NCBI RefSeq assembly: GCF_047246645.1
Contig: NZ_JBFOKR010000009.1
Coordinates: 151,849 to 215,848 of the forward strand
From: Ferdinandcohnia sp047246645
GTDB taxonomy: Bacteria > Bacillota > Bacilli > Bacillales > Bacillaceae_L
DNA length: 64,000 nt
Reading direction: 5' to 3'
The notes below the pieces were generated by a model. That model had not been told where the DNA came from. It ran no database searches and saw only the letters and a program-made list of their open reading frames with translations. A program made the position numbers and the translations under genes. Below are positions 52,476 to 61,797 of this stretch, one piece after another (positions within the stretch are counted from its first letter, which is position 1; the number at the start of each line of letters is the position of its first letter).

Positions 52476-53321
52476 TTACACAACAAAAGTAATATTATCA
52501 ATAAGTCTAGCTTTTGTAAACTTAACCGCAATTGCAATAATAATTTTTCCAGATAGAAATTGAAGCGGCTTTAGTTCTGGATAACTATATATTTCGACAT
52601 AATCAATTTCACCTGATGTGTTTGAACTTAAATGATTTTTTATCAATTCCTCTATTTTGCTCGTATCTCGTTCTCCTGCCTGGATTGCTTCCTTTGAAAG
52701 TTTAAGACTTTCATAAAGTCTTGTGGCTTCAACTCTCTCCGATTCTGTTAAGTTAACGTTTCTAGAACTTTTGGCAAGTCCATCTTCTTCTCTAACAATA
52801 TCGACTGGTACAAGTTTTATTGGAAAATTAAAATCGTTTATAAGACCATCTACTACCGCCACTTGTTGTGCATCTTTTAGACCAAAGTAAGCTCGATCAG
52901 GCTGAATAATAGTAAATAATTTTAGTAAGACGGTTACTACACCATCGAAGTGACCACTTCTCTTTTTTCCGCATAAGACATCTACTCTTGATGTTACGTA
53001 CGTCTTAATCGACATATCATTTGGGTACATTTCATCTGTACTAGGGCAAAAAAGAACATCTATACCATTATTTTGTGCAAGCGCTCGATCTCTTTCAAAA
53101 TCACGAGGATAGGAATCAAAGTCCTCATTGGGACCGAATTGTAAGGGATTCACAAATATACTGACTACTACTAAATCATTTTCTCCCCTTGCTTGTTTCA
53201 TCAATGTTAAATGTCCTTCATGCAGATACCCCATGGTCGGTACAAAACCGATTGATTGCTCCTTTTTTTTTGCAGAAAGAGTATATTGTTGCATTTCCTT
53301 AATAGATGTAATTATAATCAT
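52476..53321 (-). CDS. panC: Pantothenate synthetase
   Basis: 281 residues. It joins pantoate and beta-alanine using ATP. The HIGH-type nucleotide motif is PTMGYLHEGHLTLM (about 28-41). YFGLKDAQQVAVV and VREEDGLAKSSRN follow. Its start overlaps the panB stop by 4 bases, so the two are coupled. Complete length. Confidence 0.96.
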   Translation of the reverse strand: MIIITSIKEMQQYTLSAKKKEQSIGFVPTMGYLHEGHLTLMKQARGENDLVVVSIFVNPLQFGPNEDFDSYPRDFERDRALAQNNGIDVLFCPSTDEMYPNDMSIKTYVTSRVDVLCGKKRSGHFDGVVTVLLKLFTIIQPDRAYFGLKDAQQVAVVDGLINDFNFPIKLVPVDIVREEDGLAKSSRNVNLTESERVEATRLYESLKLSKEAIQAGERDTSKIEELIKNHLSSNTSGEIDYVEIYSYPELKPLQFLSGKIIIAIAVKFTKARLIDNITFVV

Positions 53322-54160
53322 TTCCCTTTTCCTCCGTAAAGACCTGACAGTTCCTCTTCCTTCATTGTATACATGTGTTTTTCTTCTGGGAAAAGACCGG
53401 CTTTTACTTCAGAAACATACGATTGCAAGCCTTCGAGAATTTTCTCATTAACTGACGTATATTGTTTAACGAATTTAGCTACTCTTTCTACGCCATAGGA
53501 TATTACATCATGATAAACCAAAACCTGACCATCTGTTTTGTCACCCGCACCTATTCCAATAGTAGGGATGGAGATACTTTTTGTGACTTCTTCACCTAAC
53601 TGTTTTGGAACACATTCTAATACTAAAGCGATTGCTCCTGCCTGCTCACACTTTTTTGCGTCCTCTATGAGCTGCTTGGCACTTTCTGCATCTTTTCCCT
53701 GTACCTTATAGCCTCCTAATACACCAACAGCTTGTGGAGTCAACCCTAGGTGCGCAACGACCGGAATACCAGCCTCAGTTAATGATGAGATTGTATAAAT
53801 TACATCTTTAGCTCCTTCTACTTTAACAGCGTGTGCACCAGACTCCTGTATAATTCTAGCAGCATTTTTAAGTGTTTCTGAACGGGAGACATGATAAGAC
53901 ATGAAAGGCATATCGGTAACAATAAATGTATTTTTTGCGCCACGTTTTACGGCTTTTGTATGATGCACCATATCTTCAATTGTTACCGGTATTGTCGAAT
54001 CATACCCTAAAACAACCATCCCTAAGGAATCCCCTACTAGGATCATATCCACTCCTGCATCTTCAGCTAATTTCGCAGAAGGATAATCATATGCTGTTAA
54101 CATCACAATAGGTTCTTTCTTTTGTTTCATTTTTAAAAAATCTGTTGTTTGCTTCATCAT
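53318..54160 (-). CDS. panB: Ketopantoate hydroxymethyltransferase
   Basis: 280 residues. It converts 2-ketoisovalerate to ketopantoate with methylene-tetrahydrofolate. Characteristic motifs are MLTAYDYPSAKLAEDAGVD and VGDSLGMVVLGYDSTIPVT (about 20-60), then KVEG and IGIGAGDKTDGQVLVYHD. First gene of the pan operon. The start has AGGAGGAAG before it. Confidence 0.96.
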   Translation of the reverse strand: MMKQTTDFLKMKQKKEPIVMLTAYDYPSAKLAEDAGVDMILVGDSLGMVVLGYDSTIPVTIEDMVHHTKAVKRGAKNTFIVTDMPFMSYHVSRSETLKNAARIIQESGAHAVKVEGAKDVIYTISSLTEAGIPVVAHLGLTPQAVGVLGGYKVQGKDAESAKQLIEDAKKCEQAGAIALVLECVPKQLGEEVTKSISIPTIGIGAGDKTDGQVLVYHDVISYGVERVAKFVKQYTSVNEKILEGLQSYVSEVKAGLFPEEKHMYTMKEEELSGLYGGKGK

Positions 54161-54383
54161 TCTTCCTCCTTTTTTTAGCTTTAGGAAAGATTTATCCTAA
54201 AGACAAAAGCATAACTACAGCGGACCGAGGTCTATACACTTACAACTATCCATGTACTCAATAGTGTTTTTTGTACCTTAACGCTGAGTTCCTTAAAGAG
54301 GAGATGAAAGACCGAGTATTAATACTTTATATACTACGTCAGCAATTGCGATAAATAGAAAACCTTGCCAACAAGAGTACAAA

Positions 54384-54412
54384 TAAAAAACCTTCTTTCA
54401 CGAGAAAGAAGG
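54384..54412 (-). terminator. Terminator downstream of birA
   Basis: Minus strand: CCTTCTTTC-TCGT-GAAAGAAGG then TTTTTTATT. It lies about 170 bases past the birA stop, after a possible small gene. Confidence 0.88.
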
Positions 54413-54421
54413 ATTAGTCAT

Positions 54422-54535
54422 TACTGTTCGGTTAATTTCATCCCTCTGTCCCAGTCCAATGGATCAAGGCAGAATACATTCAATTTAGGTAAAAATGGCA
54501 TTGCTAAATTGGTGCAGTTCCAAATGGATACCACC
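54422..54535 (-). CDS. Candidate small protein in the birA-panB gap, 37 aa
   Basis: A GTG at 54535 opens 37 codons, ending directly before the terminator. The product, VSIWNCTNLAMPFLPKLNVF then CLDPLDWDRGMKLTEQ, is rich in aromatic residues and cysteine. The ribosome-binding site (AAGTGATG) is weak. Could be a remnant or an artefact. I list it because it fills the space between birA and the terminator. The rest of the 54161-54583 gap shows only the terminator. Confidence 0.25.
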
Positions 54536-54583
54536 CATCACTTACTTGAATTATATAAAAATTTTAATTAAATTACTACTTTT

Positions 54584-55570
54584 TTATTTTTTCGGTAATT
54601 CAATGTCTGCAGAGTAGATATGATGAATTGTTCCAGATGAATCTTCAATCATTAATACACCCTCATCTGTAATCCCGATCGCTTGACCTTCAATAGATCC
54701 TTGTAGTGTTCTAGCGACGATATTCTTTCCGATGCTGGTAGCATAGCTCTCCCACAATAATTTCACAACTGTAAAACCACTTTTTAAATACTCATTATAC
54801 AAGTTTTCTATCTTTAGAAGAATACATTGAATAAGTCTTGCTCTATCAATTTTAACTCCTTTTTCGATTGCTAATGAAGTAGCGATTTCTTTAAGTGGTT
54901 GGGGAAAATCATTAGACTGTTGATTAACATTTATTCCAATACCAATTATGACAGAATTTATGCGATCTGTTTCTGCCTGCAGTTCTGTTAATATACCTAC
55001 TACTTTTTTACCTTTTAACAGAATATCATTTGGCCATTTTATATCCGGCTCCATGCCAGTAACTTCTTGTATGGCTTGGACTACTCCCACAGCAGCTAAA
55101 AGTGTCAATTGAGGTGCTTTAGAAGGTGGGATAGATGGCCTGAGGACAATGCTCATCCAAATACCTGTGTGTTTTGGAGAAAACCAAACTCTATCTAACC
55201 TACCGCGTCCAGAGTTCTGCTCTTCTGCAACTACAATTGTTCCTTCCTTAGCACCCTCATATGCTAGACGGTGTGCAATCTTTTGTGTAGAAGTTACAGT
55301 TTCTTCAAAGTGAATATTTCTGCCCATAAATTTAGTTTCGAGCCCTAATTGAATTTCATTGCTACTAATTTTGTCAGGTTTAGTAATAATCCGGTAGCCT
55401 AATTTGCGCACTGCTTCTAATTCATAACCTTCGTTGCGCAAATCCTCAATATGTTTCCATACCGCTGTACGTGAACAACCAAGCTGCTCACTGATCTTCT
55501 GCCCAGAAATAAACCCACCATTAGCATTCGAAAATACCTCTAGTAATGTCTTTCTTATTTCAGATTGCAA
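54584..55570 (-). CDS. birA: Biotin-protein ligase and biotin repressor BirA
   Basis: 328 residues if begun at the TTG at 55570, in line with Bacillus BirA; a GTG at 55582 lacks a site. The N-terminal winged helix is ISGQKISEQLGCSRTAVWKHIEDLRNEGYEL. The ligase core has NSGRGRLDRVWFSP (biotin loop) and IKWPNDILL. It biotinylates carboxylases and, with biotinyl-AMP, represses biotin genes. It overlaps the end of cca slightly and is expressed after it in one operon. Confidence 0.94.
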   Translation of the reverse strand: MQSEIRKTLLEVFSNANGGFISGQKISEQLGCSRTAVWKHIEDLRNEGYELEAVRKLGYRIITKPDKISSNEIQLGLETKFMGRNIHFEETVTSTQKIAHRLAYEGAKEGTIVVAEEQNSGRGRLDRVWFSPKHTGIWMSIVLRPSIPPSKAPQLTLLAAVGVVQAIQEVTGMEPDIKWPNDILLKGKKVVGILTELQAETDRINSVIIGIGINVNQQSNDFPQPLKEIATSLAIEKGVKIDRARLIQCILLKIENLYNEYLKSGFTVVKLLWESYATSIGKNIVARTLQGSIEGQAIGITDEGVLMIEDSSGTIHHIYSADIELPKK

Positions 55571-56748
55571 GAGAAAAGCCACTCCTTTATCTTTTGCTTA
55601 TTGTTATCGATGTTCTCATTTAAGATTGCATTTTCAATTTTTTCCAATAGTTCAGAAATCCACTTACCAGGTTTTTTTTCATACCAATTAATTAAATCCT
55701 GACCAGTAACATTCATGTCAGTTCGTTTTTTTATTGGCAACCTTCTGTATAAATCAATTGGAGCTTCCACCCCAATAGTGCCGCCGATGACATCTATAAT
55801 TCTCTCAACTTGATGTATACATTCCTCTCCACTTTCATATAAAAGCCTACTGGTCCACCCTTTACTATTTACTTCGGAAAGACAAACTAAATTTTGTATC
55901 GTTTGGTCAATAACCTTGTTTGGAAGTTTCCATAAACGTAAAAAAGCTGTAATGTGCGGAACTTGTAAGAGGTAACAAACAAGTGTCCAATATTCAGACC
56001 TATTTAGTAGAGAATCCCACTTATAACTCTTAAAGGTTTTCAGGGACTCTCGATAACTATCAATCCCAGGTAAATACTTATATAATAATGTCTCTATAAG
56101 GTATGGTACTGCTTCTTGACAGTTTGGACCTTTTAGGAGTTTCTCAAATTCAATTGTAATACGTTCAATAGAAATTTTTCTTAGAAGAGAAGCATTTTCT
56201 GTAATCGCAAGTTTTGTTTCTTCACAAAGACTAAATGACAATTGACTGACAAAACGAATAGCTCTCATCATCCGCAAAGCATCCTCACTAAATCTTTCCA
56301 ATGGATTGCCAACTGTTTTTATCAATCTATTTTTGATTGAGTCTGTTCCACCGAATGGATCGATAATTTCCCCATCGACGCTCATTGCAATTGCATTCAT
56401 TGTAAAGTCTCTTCTCTTCAAATCTTCATATAAAGATTTGACAAATTGTACTTGTGACGGTCGTCTAAAATCATTATAGTCATCCTCGGTCCGAAAGGTG
56501 GTAACTTCATATTGCTCATTTTCATATAGAACAATTACTGTCCCATGAACTGCCCCCACGTCTACTGTTTTCGGAAAGAGTTTCATAATAACTTCAGGTA
56601 ATGCAGAAGTTGCTATATCTATATCGCCAATTTGCCTCCCCATTAGAAAATCTCTTACTGAGCCTCCAACAAAGAATGCATCATAGCCATTATCATGTAA
56701 TTTTTTTAGTATTGGTTTTGCTTTTAAAAACGGTTCGTCCATCTTCAA
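55555..56748 (-). CDS. cca: CCA-adding tRNA nucleotidyltransferase
   Basis: 397 residues. It adds or repairs the 3' CCA of tRNAs without a template. Head-domain motifs: FFVGGSVRDFLMGRQIGDIDIATSA (about 20-44, GGSVRD and DxD), RRPSQVQFVKSLYEDLKRRDFTMNAIAM, DPFGGTDSIKNRLIKTVG, and SEDALRMMRAIRF. The Bacillus-type long C-terminal tail is present. Upstream of birA with a small overlap. Confidence 0.96.
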   Translation of the reverse strand: MKMDEPFLKAKPILKKLHDNGYDAFFVGGSVRDFLMGRQIGDIDIATSALPEVIMKLFPKTVDVGAVHGTVIVLYENEQYEVTTFRTEDDYNDFRRPSQVQFVKSLYEDLKRRDFTMNAIAMSVDGEIIDPFGGTDSIKNRLIKTVGNPLERFSEDALRMMRAIRFVSQLSFSLCEETKLAITENASLLRKISIERITIEFEKLLKGPNCQEAVPYLIETLLYKYLPGIDSYRESLKTFKSYKWDSLLNRSEYWTLVCYLLQVPHITAFLRLWKLPNKVIDQTIQNLVCLSEVNSKGWTSRLLYESGEECIHQVERIIDVIGGTIGVEAPIDLYRRLPIKKRTDMNVTGQDLINWYEKKPGKWISELLEKIENAILNENIDNNKQKIKEWLFSCNLK

Positions 56749-56762
56749 GAGCCCCTAACTAG

Positions 56763-57890
56763 TTATTTATTAATGACAGAGTGGTAAAAGTCCTCATATT
56801 CACTAACAATTTTCTCAGCATTAAATTTCCGGTTAACAGATTCAATTGCTTTTCTTGACATATCAATATGTAAGGATTCATTTGATAGAAGTTCAAGTGA
56901 CTTTTTTGCAATTTCTTGGATATCTCCAACCTCGCACAGGTAGCCGTTGCTTCCATCTTCAATCACTTCCGGAATTCCTCCAATATTCGTACCGATTGTT
57001 GGTACACCACAAGCCATTGCTTCAATCAGTACTAATCCAAAGCTTTCTTTTTCAGATAGCAATAGTTTTAAATCACTGATAGAGTATAATTCTGCTAAAT
57101 TTTCCTGTTTACCCAGTAAGAGAACCTTATCTTCTAAACCTAATTCATTAATCATCTTACATACTACCGTTAATTCTGGTCCATCACCCACTAGTAGAAG
57201 CTTGGAAGGAAGTTTTTCTTGAACTAGATGAAAAGCTTTAATTACATCTCTTACCCGTTTTACTTTACGAAAATTTGAAACATGTATAATTACTTTTTCA
57301 TCATTTTTAATTCCGTATTGATTTTTCAAATCATCAACTTCACGTTTGTAGTAAATCTTCTGATCGACAAAATTATATATTGCCTTTATTTCTTTTTTAG
57401 GCTCTATTACGTCATACGTCTGATTAACCAGGGATTGAGACACTGCTGTCACAGCATCAGATTGTTCAATACCAAAACGAATTAAATCTGTTAAAGAAGG
57501 GTCATGTCCTAAAACGGTTATATCAGTTCCATGCAGGGTTGTTACGATTTTTAAATTTCCTCCCACCATCTGTTTAGCTAAATAAGCACAGGCGGCATGT
57601 GGAATCGCATAATGAACATGTAATAAATCTAAGTTTTCTCGTTTTGTCACTTCTGCCATTTTACTAGCAAGTGCTAAATCATAAGGAGGATACTTAAAGA
57701 CTGAATATTGATTAACCTCTACTTCATGGAAATAAATATTAGAATAAATTTTATTTAAACGAAAAGGAAGACTTGAAGAAATAAAGTGAATTTCATGTCC
57801 TCTCTCAGCAAGAAGCTTCCCTAATTCTGTTGCTACAATTCCTGATCCACCTACTGACGGATAACAGGTTATACCGATTTTTAATTTCAT
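56763..57890 (-). CDS. bshA: Bacillithiol synthesis glycosyltransferase BshA
   Basis: 375 residues. It makes N-acetylglucosaminyl-malate, the first step of bacillithiol synthesis. The GT4 signature SEKESFGLVLIEAMACGVPTIGTNIGGIPEVIEDG (about 279-312) and N-terminal ITCYPSVGGSGIVATELGKLLA are intact. Between cca and mgsA, as in B. subtilis, but the usual neighbour bshB1 is missing here. Start well formed. Confidence 0.95.
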   Translation of the reverse strand: MKLKIGITCYPSVGGSGIVATELGKLLAERGHEIHFISSSLPFRLNKIYSNIYFHEVEVNQYSVFKYPPYDLALASKMAEVTKRENLDLLHVHYAIPHAACAYLAKQMVGGNLKIVTTLHGTDITVLGHDPSLTDLIRFGIEQSDAVTAVSQSLVNQTYDVIEPKKEIKAIYNFVDQKIYYKREVDDLKNQYGIKNDEKVIIHVSNFRKVKRVRDVIKAFHLVQEKLPSKLLLVGDGPELTVVCKMINELGLEDKVLLLGKQENLAELYSISDLKLLLSEKESFGLVLIEAMACGVPTIGTNIGGIPEVIEDGSNGYLCEVGDIQEIAKKSLELLSNESLHIDMSRKAIESVNRKFNAEKIVSEYEDFYHSVINK

Positions 57891-57927
57891 TGCAAATCTC
57901 CCACTTTACCATTCACTATTTATGTAT

Positions 57928-58341
57928 TTAATTGCCTTCCTGTCGTTCGCGAATAATTTCTCTCCACGAAAAGAATCCACTAGATAGACCTTGAATTAGC
58001 ACCTCAGCAGTTCCCATATTTGTTGCTAAAGGTACAGCATACACATCACAAAGTCTAATTAGAGCTGTAACGTCCGGCTCATGTGGTTGCGCAGTTAACG
58101 GATCTCTAAAGAATATCACCATATCCATTTTGTTCTGAGCAATCATGGCACCAATTTCTTGATCTCCTCCAAGAGGGCCAGATTGAAAACGGTGAATCTT
58201 TAGATCAGTAGCTTCCGATATCTTTAAACCAGTTGTACCTGTCGCAAATAATTCGTGTTGCTCTAAAATATGTTTATAGGCAGTTGAAAATTGAATAAGA
58301 TCATTTTTCTTCTTATCATGTGCTATCAAGGCAATCTTCAT
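57928..58341 (-). CDS. mgsA: Methylglyoxal synthase
   Basis: 137 residues, a normal length. It converts dihydroxyacetone phosphate to methylglyoxal and phosphate. Motifs: IALIAHDKKKNDLI at the start, FATGTTGLKI, SGPLGGDQEIGAMIA (catalytic Asp) and MVIFFRDPLTAQPHEPDV. It follows dapB by about 20 bases; the operon with bshA lacks the intervening bshB1 found in B. subtilis. Confidence 0.96.
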   Translation of the reverse strand: MKIALIAHDKKKNDLIQFSTAYKHILEQHELFATGTTGLKISEATDLKIHRFQSGPLGGDQEIGAMIAQNKMDMVIFFRDPLTAQPHEPDVTALIRLCDVYAVPLATNMGTAEVLIQGLSSGFFSWREIIRERQEGN

Positions 58342-58363
58342 AGTTTCATCTCCTCTTTATCGG

Positions 58364-59164
58364 TTATTCAATAATATTTTCTAGTCCATATACTAGTAAG
58401 TCTAGTTTCATGACCGTATCTACTGATAATTTTACACCAGACATAAATGAGGCACGATTAAAGGAATCATGGCGAATTGTTAACATCTGTCCGTTACCAC
58501 CAAACATGACCTCCTGATGAGCAATCAAACCTGGTAAACGCACACTATGTATCCTAATTCCATCTTGTTCCGCCCCTCTTGCTCCCTGAATTGTTTCCTT
58601 TTCATCTGGGTGTCCTTGTTTTTTGGGTTCCCTAACTGTTGAAAGTAACTCAGCCGTTTTGACAGCAGTACCAGATGGAGCATCAAGCTTTTGGTCATGA
58701 TGAAGTTCAATAATTTCAATATCTTGAAAGTATTTTGCAGCCATCTGAGAAAATTTCATCATTAATACGGCTCCTACAGCAAAATTCGGAGCAATAATTG
58801 CACCGATTTGGCGTTCTTCAGCTAAGGCAGATAAACGTTCTAACTCTTCGCTTGAAAAACCTGTTGTACCAACAACTGGACGAACACCATGCTGTAATGC
58901 AACTTCAGTATGATACTTACCAGTTTCCGGTGTTGTTAAATCAATCAATACGTCTGGTTTCGTTTCTTGGAAACACTCAACGATATCAGTGTAAATAGGT
59001 ACATCAACATTTTGAAATCCATCAATTTCATGTAAAAGTGTCCCATTATTTATACGATCTATAGCACCAACAAGCTCAAAATGCTCTGTGTTTTGAACAA
59101 GTGAAACAGCTTCTCTCCCCATTCTGCCTCTTGGACCTGCAATTACAATTTTAATAGTCTCCAC
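58364..59164 (-). CDS. dapB: 4-hydroxy-tetrahydrodipicolinate reductase DapB
   Basis: 266 residues from the GTG at 59164, preceded by GGGGAGG. NAD(P)H-dependent reductase of the lysine, peptidoglycan and dipicolinate pathways. The Rossmann start is IVIAGPRGRMGREAV. The signature ELHHDQKLDAPSGTAVKTAE (about 156-175) contains the catalytic His and Lys. Follows ypjD by 13 bases. Confidence 0.96.
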   Translation of the reverse strand: METIKIVIAGPRGRMGREAVSLVQNTEHFELVGAIDRINNGTLLHEIDGFQNVDVPIYTDIVECFQETKPDVLIDLTTPETGKYHTEVALQHGVRPVVGTTGFSSEELERLSALAEERQIGAIIAPNFAVGAVLMMKFSQMAAKYFQDIEIIELHHDQKLDAPSGTAVKTAELLSTVREPKKQGHPDEKETIQGARGAEQDGIRIHSVRLPGLIAHQEVMFGGNGQMLTIRHDSFNRASFMSGVKLSVDTVMKLDLLVYGLENIIE

Positions 59165-59177
59165 TGGAATTCCTCCC

Positions 59178-59513
59178 CTATTCAATCTCTTCAATTCTTG
59201 TCCATCTATCTTTGTCTCTAGAATTAAATTTATGCATAACTGTATTATGAGCTTTTTCGAGGTCAATGTTTAAAGAATTAGCTAGACATATTAAGACAAA
59301 TAATATATCGCCTGTTTCCTCTTCTATACTCTTTTCTGTTTCTGAATCTTTTTTTGGTTTTTCCCCATAATAATGGTTAATCTCTCTAGCTAATTCGCCA
59401 AGTTCCTCAGTTAATCTGGCCATCATAGCAAGTGGACTAAAATAACCCTCTTTGAATTGGCTTATGTATGCGTCTACTTCCTGTTGTAAATCTTTCATTG
59501 TTTTATCTGACAT
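59178..59513 (-). CDS. ypjD: MazG-like nucleotide pyrophosphohydrolase YpjD
   Basis: 111 residues. It has the MazG metal-binding helices: RLTEELGELAREINHYYGEK (about 29-48) and EEETGDILFVLICLANSLNI (about 64-83), giving ExxE...ExxD. A GAGGTGATAATAT site is correctly spaced before the ATG. Probably removes non-canonical nucleotides. First gene of ypjD-dapB-mgsA. Confidence 0.92.
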   Translation of the reverse strand: MSDKTMKDLQQEVDAYISQFKEGYFSPLAMMARLTEELGELAREINHYYGEKPKKDSETEKSIEEETGDILFVLICLANSLNIDLEKAHNTVMHKFNSRDKDRWTRIEEIE

Positions 59514-59776
59514 ATATTATCACCTCGTAGCAGATGTTCAAAAAGCATCTGAATAATCAATGACCCTGTTCTACAATACTTTTGTGTTATATCTTCTGAA
59601 GAATATATTGAGCGTTTGATATTGTTTAGTAATCTCCGGCTCCTGGTAATCACTTTCTTGTCTGGATCGTGTCTTGCACTCCAGTCACCTTCATTAATAC
59701 ACAATATACAACTTATTATAGACTCTTTGTTGGCTGAACTTAAAAACAGTTTACAAAAGAAATTAATATCGAACAT
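59495..59776 (-). CDS. Uncharacterised small protein before ypjD, 93 aa
   Basis: 93 residues from the ATG at 59776 (AGAGGCG before it). An upstream ATG at 59818 has no site. No domain known to me. It has an unusual cysteine content (four to five) and a WSARHDPDKKVITRSRRLLNNIKRSIYSSEDITQKYC core with basic residues. The stop overlaps ypjD by 19 bases, which hints at coupling. Its codon use resembles the neighbours. Could still be chance, since the opposite strand is also open here. Confidence 0.4.
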   Translation of the reverse strand: MFDINFFCKLFLSSANKESIISCILCINEGDWSARHDPDKKVITRSRRLLNNIKRSIYSSEDITQKYCRTGSLIIQMLFEHLLRGDNICQIKQ

Positions 59777-59987
59777 TTTCGCCTCTTGTATTGGTAGACT
59801 GAACATTTTTGTCTTCATAATTAATACAGTGTTTTTTTAGAAAATTGACTAGCGCAACAGTCTATTCCTATGTTAGCTTAAAATAGGGAAATTTGCCAAA
59901 TTTTTATTTTACTTGACATGATTTGCCGGTTTATAAAACATACTCTATAATAAGATAGCTATTATGTCGTTTTCGGGGGGCTTTATT

Positions 59988-60854
59988 TTGAAGTTTTCTT
60001 TTAAAAACATATTTTTTATTTTACTGGGTTCAGCCATTTTTGCTTTTGGACTTGTTCATTTTAACATGCAAAATAATCTTGCAGAGGGTGGTTTTACAGG
60101 GATAACCTTATTACTCTTCTTTCTATTTGAGTTCGACCCCTCTTATTCAAACTTACTACTAAACATTCCACTCTTCATTATCGGATGGAAGATGCTTGGG
60201 CGGGTTGCTTTCTTTTATACAATCCTCGGCACGGTAAGTCTATCTGTATTTTTATGGTTTTTTCAAAGATATCAATTTCATTTACCTTTAGACGGAGATT
60301 TAACATTAGCAGCTCTATTTGCAGGTGTTTTTATTGGTGTTGGCCTTGGAATCATTTTCAGATACGGTGGGACAACCGGCGGGGTAGATATTATTGCGAG
60401 GCTTGTAAGAAAATATGTGGGCTGGAGTATGGGAAGAACCATGTTTCTGTTTGACGCAGTAGTAATCACTGTTTCACTAATTTTTTATCTTTCTCCTCGT
60501 GAGGCAATGTATACTCTTTTAGCAGTATTTATAGGTGCACGAGTTATTGATTTTATGCAGGAAGGTGCATATGCTGCAAAGGGCGCTACCATTATATCTG
60601 AAAGAAATGATGAAATTGCTAATCGAATCTTAACTGAGATGGAACGGGGTGTAACCATCTTAAAGGGGATGGGTTCTTTTACGAAGCAAGAAAAACATAT
60701 TCTATATTGTGTTGTTGGACGAAATGAAATTGGTCGTTTAAAACAGGTAATTACTTCTGTAGATCCTCATGCATTTGTTGCAGTAAGCGACGTACATGAC
60801 GTTTTAGGTGAAGGCTTCACTCTAGATGAAAATAAAAAACCTATTGAGAGATAA
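59988..60854 (+). CDS. ypjC: YitT-family membrane protein (YpjC-like)
   Basis: 288 residues from a TTG at 59988, which has CGGGGGGC before it and agrees with B. subtilis YpjC; the ATG at 59964 would overlap that site. Five or six hydrophobic segments in the first 190 residues: LAEGGFTGITLLLFFLFEFD and FRYGGTTGGVDIIARL (DUF161 repeat). The C-terminal cytosolic DUF2179 domain has ITSVDPHAFVAVSDVHDVLGEGF. Transport or signalling role uncertain. Transcribed against its neighbours. Confidence 0.92.
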   Translation: MKFSFKNIFFILLGSAIFAFGLVHFNMQNNLAEGGFTGITLLLFFLFEFDPSYSNLLLNIPLFIIGWKMLGRVAFFYTILGTVSLSVFLWFFQRYQFHLPLDGDLTLAALFAGVFIGVGLGIIFRYGGTTGGVDIIARLVRKYVGWSMGRTMFLFDAVVITVSLIFYLSPREAMYTLLAVFIGARVIDFMQEGAYAAKGATIISERNDEIANRILTEMERGVTILKGMGSFTKQEKHILYCVVGRNEIGRLKQVITSVDPHAFVAVSDVHDVLGEGFTLDENKKPIER

Positions 60855-60900
60855 TAAAGAAAAACGCAAGCGTTTAAAAAATCTAGATCATTTTTTAATT

Positions 60901-60936
60901 AAAAAGACCTGTTATTCAATTGAATAACAGGTCTTT
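60901..60936. terminator. Bidirectional terminator between ypjC and the YugP gene
   Basis: AAAAAGACCTGTTATTC-AATT-GAATAACAGGTCTTTT, a 16-bp perfect stem flanked by A and T tracts. Confidence 0.92.
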
Positions 60937-60944
60937 TCACAATT

Positions 60945-61622
<678 letters not shown>

Positions 61623-61752
61623 TCTTTTTATTCCTCCATACTATAATATAGTTTTATTGTAGTAAGGCGCTGGATGAAAGTCAATTTATTTGCTTACAAA
61701 CTCAGGTCAAACATATACAAATATCACTGAAACTTTCGATAAAAACTAAGAA

Positions 61753-61781
61753 CAGTGGAAGATGTCAAATACACTCCACTG
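61753..61781 (-). terminator. Likely terminator of ypjB
   Basis: CAGTGGA...TCCACTG, a 7-bp stem with a 15-base loop and TTCTTAG T-rich run. Weak. Confidence 0.45.
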
Positions 61782-61797
61782 CTTTTAGTTTCACCAT

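Noticed and set aside
54500..54545. GGGTGG motif resembling a T-box specifier region on the minus strand upstream of panB
   Set aside because: The sequence does not complete the T-box GGGTGGNACCGCG, and no specifier or antiterminator fold was found.
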